Shown: positions 35,960 to 43,549 of the stretch, piece after piece
How positions within the stretch are numbered: position 1 is the first letter of the stretch
How the letters are laid out: each line of letters begins with the position of its first letter
Source of the DNA: Streptomyces rubiginosohelvolus
GTDB lineage: Bacteria > Actinomycetota > Actinomycetes > Streptomycetales > Streptomycetaceae
Reading direction: 5' to 3'
DNA: 64,000 nt
NCBI RefSeq assembly: GCF_014649875.1
Contig: NZ_BMTW01000007.1
Location: forward strand, 204,818 to 268,817
Made by a program: the position numbers and the translations under genes
Notes under the pieces: model-generated
What the model was told of the DNA's origin: nothing
The model's database searches: none
Seen by the model: the letters and a program-made list of their open reading frames with translations, nothing else

Positions 35960-37449
35960 CCGGGCTGCTCCGTGAGTTCGGCGACGGCTGTGCGCAGTCC
36001 GCGCTCCACGCGGTCCGCGACGCCCTTCGCCTCGTGGCCGAGCCCGGCCTGGGCGATGTCCGTCCCGGCGCCGGAGGCCATGGCGTCGGCGGCGGGCTGC
36101 GGTTCGGCGACGGCGCGGCCGTCCGCGAAGCCGGAGACGGAGAGGACGACGACCGGGATCTCGGTGAGCGGGTTGACCGTCCAGCTCGCGCGCTGCCCGT
36201 TGCCGAAGGAGGCCGCGGGGGTGCCCTCGGGGGCGTACGTGCGGGGCATGAGGTCCTTGCGCGCGCCGAGCTTCTGCTCGGTGAACCGGGTGCGCAGGGC
36301 CTGCATGCCGGAGGCGTCGGCCTCGGTGAAGACGAGGCCGACGGTGGTGACGGCGGAGCGGGTGGCGTCGGTGTAGGTGGCGCGCACCATCCGCTCGCAG
36401 CCGACGGACCGGAGCGTGGTCAGGAGCAGCGGGTCGAGCCCGTCCTTGCAGGTGCTGTCGGCGGCGACGGCGACCCGGTTCCAGGTGCGGTGGGTGCCGC
36501 CGGGGCCCGCGCCCCGGCCCTTCAGGGTGCGCGGGAACAGCGTGTCGACGGGGACGCTGTGCCAGGCGGCACGGGCTGCGGTGTACGGGCTCTTGGCGGT
36601 CCCGGCCGAGGAGTCACCGGTCAGCCAGGCACCGGTGGCGGCCCCACCGATGAGCCCGAGCCCGAGCACGACGCAGGCAGCGGCCGCTGCCGTACGCCAC
36701 CGCTGCCGGGGCCGGACGGGGCGCAGCCGGGTGGTGGTCTCGACGGGCGTCTCCGGAAAGCCGTAGCGAACGGGCGTCCGGTAGCCACCGGGGGGCGGCG
36801 GAACGGCCCCCGGCGCGGGCGTCAGATCGACGGCCCCGACGGGCCTGCGGCGGGTGACGGGGGGCGGGGTGGGGGTGCCCGGGTTGGGGCCGGTGGCGGG
36901 CGGGGCGGGGTGCGCGGGGGGCGGGGCCGGGCTCGCGGCGGGAGCCGGGCGTGCGGCGGGCGGGCCGGGGTGCGGCGCGGGTGCCGGGTTCGCGGTACGC
37001 GCGGAGGAGGCGGGGCTCGCGGCGGGCGCCGGGCTCTGCGCGGCGGGCGGGGCGGGCGTGGGAGCCGTCTGTCGGCGCGATGCGCCTTGCTGGGTGAAGG
37101 CCGCCGGTGGGCCGGAGCGGTCCGATGCGGCCGACGGGGCGGTGGGAGCCGCCTGGGCGGAGGCCGACGGGCGGGACTGCCCTGCCGGGGTCGTCGGGCC
37201 GGGGGGCGAGGGCCGCCGGGCCGGGGCCGCCGGCGCGGACGTTCCCTGCGGGACCGAACCGGCAGGGGGCGCGGAAGCGGGAGCCGACGGGGCCGAGGTC
37301 GCGGAAACGGGAGGGGCCGACGAGGCGGGGGCCGGGGGCACCGGGGCCGAAGCCGCCGGAGGCGTGACGGGCCGGGGTGGTGTCGGGGGCTTCGCGGGCG
37401 GGGTGGTCGGGCGGGGCGGGACGGAGGCGCGCTGCGCTTCGGTACTCAT
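35956..37449 (-). CDS. proline-rich single-pass membrane protein
   Basis: 497 aa. Residues 1-230 are Pro/Ala-rich and presumably disordered in the cytosol. One membrane helix follows (TAAAAACVVLGLGLIGGAAT, about 250-275), then a 220-residue extracellular domain with two cysteines in DSTCKDGLDPLLLTTLRSVG and CERMVRATYTDATR. It resembles proteins coupled to mycosins in Streptomyces, and the 4-base ATGA overlap means the two are co-translated. The function is inferred only as a partner or regulator of the protease. Confidence 0.8.
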   Translation of the reverse strand: MSTEAQRASVPPRPTTPPAKPPTPPRPVTPPAASAPVPPAPASSAPPVSATSAPSAPASAPPAGSVPQGTSAPAAPARRPSPPGPTTPAGQSRPSASAQAAPTAPSAASDRSGPPAAFTQQGASRRQTAPTPAPPAAQSPAPAASPASSARTANPAPAPHPGPPAARPAPAASPAPPPAHPAPPATGPNPGTPTPPPVTRRRPVGAVDLTPAPGAVPPPPGGYRTPVRYGFPETPVETTTRLRPVRPRQRWRTAAAAACVVLGLGLIGGAATGAWLTGDSSAGTAKSPYTAARAAWHSVPVDTLFPRTLKGRGAGPGGTHRTWNRVAVAADSTCKDGLDPLLLTTLRSVGCERMVRATYTDATRSAVTTVGLVFTEADASGMQALRTRFTEQKLGARKDLMPRTYAPEGTPAASFGNGQRASWTVNPLTEIPVVVLSVSGFADGRAVAEPQPAADAMASGAGTDIAQAGLGHEAKGVADRVERGLRTAVAELTEQPG

Positions 37450-37637
37450 CCGGCCCCCTGCTGACACATCCTCGTACCGACCACGGATCACCGCCGCTGA
37501 CAGGCCCGTTGGTGCTCGCGTGCAGGTCACTCTACGGGCTGCGGGCGGGCCGCGGGGAACGGGACTCCCCGCCGGTGGAGGATCTGTCCCGATCGTCCCC
37601 CTACCCAGCCGTAGCGGCTCTCTGGCAAGCTGCGGCC

Positions 37638-38840
37638 ATGACTGCCCGCGCCGCTGACCGGACCCGTTACAACCGGGCCACCGCCCATCTCGACGCCCCG
37701 ATCGCGATCGTGGATCTGGAGGCGTTCGACGCCAACGCCGACGATCTGGTGCGGCGGGCGGCGGGGAAGCCGGTCCGGGTGGCGAGCAAGTCGGTGCGGT
37801 GCCGGGCCCTGCTGGAGCGGGTGATCGCGCGGCCCGGGTTCGCCGGGATCATGTCGTACACGCTGGCGGAGTCGCTGTGGCTGGCGCGGGCCGGGTTCGA
37901 CGACGTACTGCTGGCCTATCCGTCGGCCGACCGGGGCGCCTTCGCCGAGCTGGCCGCCGATCCGAAGCTGGCCGCGGCCGTGACCGTGATGGTGGACGAC
38001 CACTCCCAGCTGGAGCTGATCGACGCCTCCCGGGCCGGTGGGCGCGAGGAGATCCGGGTCTGCCTGGAGCTGGACACCTCGCTGCGGATGCTGGGCGGCC
38101 GGGTGCGGATCGGGGCGCTGCGTTCGCCGCTGCGCTCCCCCGCCCAGCTCGCCGAACTGGCCCGCTCGGTGGCGCGCAGGCCGGGCTTCCGGCTGGTGGG
38201 TCTGATGGCGTACGAGGGCCATGTGGCCGGGGTGGGGGACGCGGTCGCCGGGCGGCCGCTGCGGTCCCGGGCGATCCGGCTGATGCAGGCCGCCGCCCGC
38301 AAGGAGCTGGCGGTGCGCCGGGCCGAGGTGGTGCGGGCGGTCCGGGCGGTCGCGCCGGAGCTGGAGTTCGTCAACGGCGGCGGCACGGGCAGCGTGCAGC
38401 ACACGGCGGCGGAGAGCGCGGTCACGGAGATCGCCGCCGGTTCGGGGCTGTACGTGCCCCGGCTGTTCGACAACTACACGTCGTTCACCGCCCGGCCCGC
38501 GGCCCTGTTCGCGCAGCCCGTGGTGCGCCGGCCGGGCGTGGGCGTGGTGACGGTCCTCGGGGGCGGCTATCCGGCGTCCGGTGCGGCCGGCGCGGACCGT
38601 TCGCCGGTGCCGTATCTGCCGGAAGGGCTGCGCTACGACCCGCAGGAGGGCGCGGGCGAGGTGCAGACGCCGCTGCTGGGCTCCCCCGCCGACGATCTGC
38701 TGATCGGGGACAAGGTCTGGTTCCGGCACGCCAAGGCCGGGGAGCTGTGCGAGCGCTTCGACACGCTGCACCTGATCGAGGGCGACCGGGTCACGGCGAG
38801 CGTTCCGACGTACCGGGGTGAGGGGCAGACCTTCCTCTGA
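37638..38840 (+). CDS. PLP-dependent amino acid deaminase/aldolase (D-threonine aldolase-like)
   Basis: 400 aa, fold-type III alanine-racemase barrel. The N-terminal strand IAIVDLEAFDANADDLVRRA leads to the PLP lysine in VRVASKSVRCRALLERV. FVNGGGTGSVQHTAAESAVT and the C-terminal metal-site style HAKAGELCERFDTLHLIEGD follow the D-threonine aldolase/D-serine deaminase plan. It probably cleaves or deaminates a 3-hydroxy amino acid. The ATG at 37638 begins MTARAADRTRYNRATAHLDA. It is divergent from the mycosin operon. Confidence 0.87.
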   Translation: MTARAADRTRYNRATAHLDAPIAIVDLEAFDANADDLVRRAAGKPVRVASKSVRCRALLERVIARPGFAGIMSYTLAESLWLARAGFDDVLLAYPSADRGAFAELAADPKLAAAVTVMVDDHSQLELIDASRAGGREEIRVCLELDTSLRMLGGRVRIGALRSPLRSPAQLAELARSVARRPGFRLVGLMAYEGHVAGVGDAVAGRPLRSRAIRLMQAAARKELAVRRAEVVRAVRAVAPELEFVNGGGTGSVQHTAAESAVTEIAAGSGLYVPRLFDNYTSFTARPAALFAQPVVRRPGVGVVTVLGGGYPASGAAGADRSPVPYLPEGLRYDPQEGAGEVQTPLLGSPADDLLIGDKVWFRHAKAGELCERFDTLHLIEGDRVTASVPTYRGEGQTFL

Positions 38841-38867
38841 CCGGGGGCACGCGCGGGTTCGGCGGGC

Positions 38868-39937
38868 TCAGGGGCTGATCGACGCGCCCACGCCGCCGTT
38901 CGTCGCGCTGTCGCCGAGCGGGCGGATGCCCCGGGTGATCGTGTCCATCAGCGAGAGCGGCAGCTCGGCGACGTCCGCGTCGAAGGCGAGCCGGACGAGC
39001 ACGGGGGTGCCGCTGCCCACGGACGAGGGGAAGGCGACGGACTGCACGTATCCGCCGGGCCCCTTGCCGGTGGTGACCTGCCAGCGCACGAGATAGCCGG
39101 CGCGTCCGGCGACGGACAGCTGCCCGGCCTTGAGCACCTTGTGCGCGGTGATGCCGCCGTGGTTGCGGCGACCGAGGCGGTCCTCCTCGTAGGCCAGGTC
39201 GGCGGCGGTGACGATATCGGTCTCGGCCAGGGACTTGGGGTCGGTCTCGGCGCTTCGGGCGGTGTGGGTGGTGACCGTGCCGTGGTAGCAGAACGACGTG
39301 CCGCCGGGGCAGTCGTAGGACTGGACGGTGCGGATGGTGGGGACGTCGGACGAGCTGGTCTTCGGCTTCTCCCAGCCCTGGGGCACCGGCACCGTGACCC
39401 CGTTGAGCTGGTCGACGAGGACGGCCGGGTTCTCGTCCGGGTCGGGCTCGTCGGAGGCCGTGGCGGGGGCCGTGGGGGTGGTGACGGGGGCCGACGTCGA
39501 GGTGGTCGTCGCCGGGGCCGCCGGCGTCCCGCCCCCGTCGCGGCCGAGCAGGATCGCGCCGGTGACGGCCGCGCCCAGGACCAGCACCCCGGAGAGCGTG
39601 ACCGCCAGGATCTTCGTCCGGTTGCCGCCCCCGGCTCCGTCGTGCGGGCCGCGCTGGTGCGGGAGCGGAAGCGACGGCGGACCGAACCCGGCCGGACCGA
39701 ACTCCCCCGCGCCGGGCTGCGCCGGAGCGCCCTCCGCCGGGCCGAACCCGGCCGGTCCGAACTCCCCCGGGCCGAACCCCGCCGCGCCGGACTGCGCCGG
39801 TGCGGGCGGCTGGTGCGGTGCGGACCCCTCGGCGGCGAGTGGGCGGGTGTGCGCGGTCAGGCCGTGCCGTCCCACCAGCGCTCCAGGCCGGGTGCGCCCG
39901 TGTCCGGATACCAGCCGGGCGGCGTCGCGTAGCTCAT
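38868..39937 (-). pseudogene. DUF2510 membrane protein gene with a one-base frameshift
   Basis: From an ATG at 39937 the frame reads MSYATPPGWYPDTGAPGLER, WWDGTA and then stops (TGA near 39859). The expected DUF2510 continuation W-T-A-H-T-R-P appears one frame over and stays open to 38868 (TAHTRPLAAEGS...). One missing G in GCCTG(G)ACCGCG (39856-39860) explains it. Downstream are FGP/FGPA repeats, one membrane helix (ILAVTLSGVLVLGAAVTGAI), a Thr/Pro linker and a 190-residue extracellular domain (VPVPQGWEKPKTSSSDVPTI, with C-P-G-G and C-Y). It is either a recent mutation or a sequencing error. Confidence 0.75.
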
Positions 39938-39985
39938 GCCCACACTCTAAAGTCCGCCTCCGACACGGTCACGGGAGTCCCGGGT

Positions 39986-40921
39986 TCAGCTGTCGCGACC
40001 GGTCAGGGACAGCAGATCGCGGGCCGGGCCGGTGGGGCGGTGGCCCCCGGGCCAGACGGCGCGCAGCTGGCGGCGCAGCCGTACGCCCGCGACCGGGACC
40101 TTGACCAGGCGGCGGGAGGACAGCTCCTCGCCCAGGGCCAGTTCGCTCAGGACGCAGGGGCCCGCGCCGCTCTCGGCCGCGCCCTTGACCGCCGTGGTGG
40201 AGGAGAGTTCCAGCAGCGGCTGGGCGAGGCCGCCGTGCACGGCGAGCGCCGCGTCCAGGACCTGGCGGGTGCCGGAGCCGTGTTCGCGCAGGATCAGCGG
40301 GGTGGCGGCGAGTTCGCCGGGCAGCAGCGGGGTGCGGCGGCGGGCCCAGGGGTGGGTGGGGGCGACCGTGACGACGAGGCGGTCGTGGGCGATGACGGTG
40401 CCGTCGAGGCCCTCCGGTATCGACAGGCCCTCGACGAAGCCGAGGTCGGCCTCGCCGGTGACCAGGCGGCGGGCGACGGCGGCCGAATTGCCGACGAGGA
40501 GCGAGACCGCGGTGTCGGGGCGCTCCCCGCGCAGGGCGATCAGCCAGCCCGGCAGCAGGTATTCGGCGATCGTCATGCTGGCGGCGACCCGCAGCCGGGA
40601 GTCGCGGCGGTCGCGCAGGGCCTGCGTGCCCGCGTCGAAGGCCTCGGCAGCCTCGACGACCCGGCGCGCCCAGTCGGTGACCAGCGCGCCCGCGTCGGTG
40701 AGCCGGGAGCCGCGCGGGGACCGGTCCAGCAGGGTGACGCCGAGCTGCCGCTCCATGGACCGGACGCGGCTGGAGGCCGCGGGCTGGGTGATGCCGACGT
40801 CCCGGGCGGCCCGGCCCAGGCTGCCGTGCCGGGCGACGGCGAGCAGCAGTTCCAGCGCCCCGAGGTCGGGAACCCGGTGGGCGAGGGGGGTGGGGGGTGT
40901 CTGGGGTTCATCGCCGGTCAT
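39986..40921 (-). CDS. LysR-family transcriptional regulator
   Basis: 311 aa. The winged helix is at about 17-80 (LGALELLLAVARHGSLGRAA, RDVGITQPAASSRVRSMERQ), then a helical linker and a periplasmic-binding-type effector domain (LRVAASMTIAEYLLPGWLIA; DLGFVEGLSIPEG; PLILREHGSGTRQVLDAALA), close to CysB/CbbR-type regulators. It is divergent from the TDT transporter with 70 bases between starts, and an interrupted palindrome covers its own start codon. That points to control of the transporter and of itself. Confidence 0.92.
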   Translation of the reverse strand: MTGDEPQTPPTPLAHRVPDLGALELLLAVARHGSLGRAARDVGITQPAASSRVRSMERQLGVTLLDRSPRGSRLTDAGALVTDWARRVVEAAEAFDAGTQALRDRRDSRLRVAASMTIAEYLLPGWLIALRGERPDTAVSLLVGNSAAVARRLVTGEADLGFVEGLSIPEGLDGTVIAHDRLVVTVAPTHPWARRRTPLLPGELAATPLILREHGSGTRQVLDAALAVHGGLAQPLLELSSTTAVKGAAESGAGPCVLSELALGEELSSRRLVKVPVAGVRLRRQLRAVWPGGHRPTGPARDLLSLTGRDS

Positions 40922-40944
40922 AAAGTCAGCTTATGACCTCATAG
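40918..40944. promoter_or_regulatory. LysR operator between lysR and TDT genes
   Basis: TCATAA-N7-TTATGA (40918-40936) is a perfect interrupted palindrome containing a T-N11-A core. A third half site TCATAG follows at 40939-40944. The first half includes the lysR start codon, as expected for an autorepressed LysR gene. Confidence 0.6.
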
Positions 40945-40991
40945 GAATGTGGTCTCTGGTGGGTGGGGAGACACCCGCGAAGAATCGTGGC

Positions 40992-42167
40992 ATGGCCATC
41001 TTTCCGCAGACCCGGGCACCTCTTCAGCCGTTCTCCGACGCCGCGCTCCCCCGGACGGCGGTTCCGGCGCGGCTGCCGTCCCTGCGGCACATCGGCCCGA
41101 ACTGGTACGCGAGCGTGATGGGCACCGCGATCGTCGCGTCCGCCGGCGCGGCGCTCCCGGTGGACGTTCCCGGACTGCGCACGGCCTGCGCGCTGGTGTG
41201 GGCGCTGTCGGCCGTGCTGCTCCTGGCCGTCATCGCCGCGCGGGCCGGGCACTGGATCCACCACCGCGACCAGGCCCGCGCCCACCTCCTGGACCCGGCG
41301 GTCGCCCCGTTCTACGGCTGTCTGTCGATGGCGCTGATGGCCGTCGGCGGGGCCACCCTGACGGTGGGCGTGGACGTGGTGGGCGCGCGGGCGGCGCTCG
41401 CGGTGGACGTGGTGCTGTTCGCGGCGGGCACGGTGATCGGTCTGGTGGCCGCCGTCGTGGTGCCGTATCTGATGGTCGTACGCCACCGTCCCGCGCCCGG
41501 GACCGCGTCGCCGGTCTGGCTGCTGCCGCTGGTCGCCCCGATGGTGTCGGCCTCGCAGGGCGCGCTGCTGGTGCCGCACCTGGGGCCCGGGCAGGGGCGC
41601 GAGGCGCTGCTGCTGGCCTGCTACGCGATGTTCGGCCTGTCGCTGCTGGCCACGCTGGTGGTGCTGCCGCTGGTCTTCTCCCGGCTGGTCCACCACGGTC
41701 CGCTGCCGCTCGCGCTCACCCCGACGCTGTTTCTGGTGCTGGGGCCGCTCGGCCAGTCGACGACCGCCGTCAACCAGCTGGCCGATGTCGCCCCGGGTGC
41801 GGTGGCGGCCCCTTACGCCTCGGCGTTCGGTGCGTTCGCGGTGCTGTACGGGGTGCCGGTGATGGGCTTCGCACTGCTGTGGCTGGCCCTGGCGGCCGCG
41901 ATGGTGGTGCGGGCCGCGCGGAACGGGATGGGGTTCGCGATGACGTGGTGGGCGTTCACCTTCCCCGTCGGTACGTGTGTGACGGGGGCGGCCGGTCTGG
42001 CCCGGCACACCGGCCTGGACGCGCTGACCTGGCTCGCGGTGGCGCTGTACGTGTTCCTGGTCGTGGCGTGGGCGGCGGCCGGGACGCGGACGGTGGGCGG
42101 CGTGGTCAGCGGAGCGCTGACGGCAGCACCCGTGCCGCCTCGGCCAGCGACGGCCCGTACCAGGTGA
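40992..42167 (+). CDS. TDT-family (TehA/Mae1-like) transporter
   Basis: 391 aa with ten predicted membrane helices and family signatures: HIGPNWYASVMGTAIVASAG (TM1), PFYGCLSMALMAVG, LPLVAPMVSASQGALLVPHL, LGQSTTAVNQLADVAPGA and FAMTWWAFTFPVGTCVTGAA. TDT proteins export tellurite-linked anions, C4-dicarboxylates or sulfite; SSU1-like sulfite efflux or dicarboxylate transport fits, but the substrate cannot be told. The ATG at 40992 is the first giving the family N-terminus. The 3' end overlaps the convergent metal-receptor gene by 62 bases. Confidence 0.87.
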   Translation: MAIFPQTRAPLQPFSDAALPRTAVPARLPSLRHIGPNWYASVMGTAIVASAGAALPVDVPGLRTACALVWALSAVLLLAVIAARAGHWIHHRDQARAHLLDPAVAPFYGCLSMALMAVGGATLTVGVDVVGARAALAVDVVLFAAGTVIGLVAAVVVPYLMVVRHRPAPGTASPVWLLPLVAPMVSASQGALLVPHLGPGQGREALLLACYAMFGLSLLATLVVLPLVFSRLVHHGPLPLALTPTLFLVLGPLGQSTTAVNQLADVAPGAVAAPYASAFGAFAVLYGVPVMGFALLWLALAAAMVVRAARNGMGFAMTWWAFTFPVGTCVTGAAGLARHTGLDALTWLAVALYVFLVVAWAAAGTRTVGGVVSGALTAAPVPPRPATARTR

Positions 42168-42816
42168 GCAGCCGCCCGTCGACGAGTGCGGCGGGCAGGG
42201 CGGGGAAGGCCTCGGGCCCGTCGTCGGCGGTGAAGCGGTAGGGCTCGTCGGGCAGCACGACCAGCTCGGCCCCGGAGGCGTTCAGCTCGTCGACGGGGAT
42301 GCGGGGGTAGCGCTCGGGGTGGTCGGCGTACACGTTGCGGACGCCGAGGCGGGCGAGGAGGTCCCCGGCGAAGGTGTCGTGGCCGAGCACCATCCAGGGC
42401 CTGCGCCAGATCGGTACGACGGCGGGGCGCGGGTTTCCGGAGGGCGCGGGCAGGGCGGCCCAGGCGGCCTCCGCCTCGTCCAGCCAGCGGGGCCGGGCGA
42501 TCCCGCAGCCGTCGACGAGGACGCGGTGGAGTTCGGCGAGGGCCTGGTCCAGGGTGCGGACCTCGGTGACCAGGACGTCGAGCCCGGCGGCGCGGAGCGC
42601 GTCGAGGTCGGGGGCCCGGTTCTCCTCCTCGTTGGCGATCAAGAGGTCGGGGGCGAGGGCGGCGATCGCGGCCACGTCCGGGTTCTTCGTGCCGCCGATC
42701 CGGGCGGCGGCGAGGTCCGCGGGGTGGGTGCACCAGTCGGTGACGCCGACGAGCAGCCCGGGGGCACTCACGGCGACGGCCTCGGTGAGCGAGGGGACCA
42801 GCGAGACGACGCGCAC
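42106..42816 (-). CDS. BtuF-like helical-backbone metal receptor
   Basis: 236 aa. Two Rossmann-like lobes joined by a long helix: VRVVSLVPSLTEAVAVSAPG, VGVTDWCTHPADLAAARIGG, NPDVAAIAALAPDLLIANEE, then WRRPWMVLGHDTFAGDLLAR and VLPDEPYRFTADDGPEAF. This is the cobalamin/metal-binding receptor fold (PF01497), but there is no signal peptide or lipobox and no transporter next to it, so it may work in the cytosol. The second GTG (42816) is chosen because GGAG lies five bases upstream. It is 23 bases downstream of the XRE-cupin gene and probably co-transcribed. Confidence 0.85.
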   Translation of the reverse strand: MRVVSLVPSLTEAVAVSAPGLLVGVTDWCTHPADLAAARIGGTKNPDVAAIAALAPDLLIANEEENRAPDLDALRAAGLDVLVTEVRTLDQALAELHRVLVDGCGIARPRWLDEAEAAWAALPAPSGNPRPAVVPIWRRPWMVLGHDTFAGDLLARLGVRNVYADHPERYPRIPVDELNASGAELVVLPDEPYRFTADDGPEAFPALPAALVDGRLLTWYGPSLAEAARVLPSALR

Positions 42817-42839
42817 GGGCACTCCAGCCGCCAGGACGC

Positions 42840-43385
42840 TCAGCGGCGGGAGTCGAAGGTGGCGTCGATGTGCTCGGCCACCGAGACGACGAGGAGCTTG
42901 GTGTCGGGCACGGTGGCGCGCCAGCGGTGGCGGACCCCGCCGGAGAGGAACAGGGTGTCGCCGCCCTCCAGCCGGTGCACCTGGCCCTCCGCCTCGACGT
43001 CGACGGCGCCCGCGACGACGTACATCAGCTCGTCGTTGCGGTGCTGGAACTCGCGTCCCAGGTCCGGTTCGCCCGAGAACTCCAGGGCGCTGAGCTGATG
43101 GCGGCCGCGCACCAGGCGGCGTACGCCCTCGCCCTCCTCGCCCCGGACGACGTCCACGGCGCGGGCGGAGTCGGCGGCGGCGTGGAGCTTCTTGGTGGTG
43201 GTCTCCAGCGCTTCGGCGACCCGGTCGAGGGAGCGGGCGCTGGGGCGGGCCCGTTCGTTCTCGATCTGGCTGAGGAAGGGCACGGAGAGCCCGCTGCGCT
43301 CGGCGACCGCGGCCAGCGTGAGGCCGAGGGTCCGGCGTCGACGCCGGACCGCGGCGCCCACGCGCGGTGTGTCCTTGTCGTCCAT
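42840..43385 (-). CDS. XRE-family regulator with C-terminal cupin domain
   Basis: 181 aa. An XRE helix-turn-helix (about 8-65: VGAAVRRRRRTLGLTLAAVA, SGLSVPFLSQIENERARP) is followed by a cupin_2 barrel (about 100-175: HRNDELMYVVAGAVDVEAEG, GGDTLFLSGGVRHRWRAT). Such regulators sense a small molecule through the cupin and control adjacent metabolic genes. The ATG at 43385 has GGGAG seven bases upstream. It forms a likely two-gene unit with the metal receptor. Confidence 0.92.
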   Translation of the reverse strand: MDDKDTPRVGAAVRRRRRTLGLTLAAVAERSGLSVPFLSQIENERARPSARSLDRVAEALETTTKKLHAAADSARAVDVVRGEEGEGVRRLVRGRHQLSALEFSGEPDLGREFQHRNDELMYVVAGAVDVEAEGQVHRLEGGDTLFLSGGVRHRWRATVPDTKLLVVSVAEHIDATFDSRR

Positions 43386-43481
43386 GTCCGAGCTCCCTCC
43401 CGCACCCGCCCATCCTCGCGGTTGCCAGCACCTTACGCACATGGTTGCGCACGACGTCCGGAAAACGACCTGCGGGGAGCC

Positions 43482-43523
43482 GGAAAGGGGTGGCCCCGTC
43501 CGAAGGCGGGGCCACCCCTTTCC
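43482..43523 (-). terminator. terminator of the betaine-type ABC operon, 17-bp perfect stem
   Basis: GGAAAGGGGTGGCCCCG pairs perfectly with CGGGGCCACCCCTTTCC around TCCGAAGG, 26 bases downstream of the permease stop. Confidence 0.85.
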
Positions 43524-43549
43524 TACCTGTGTCTTTGTGCCCGTGGGCC

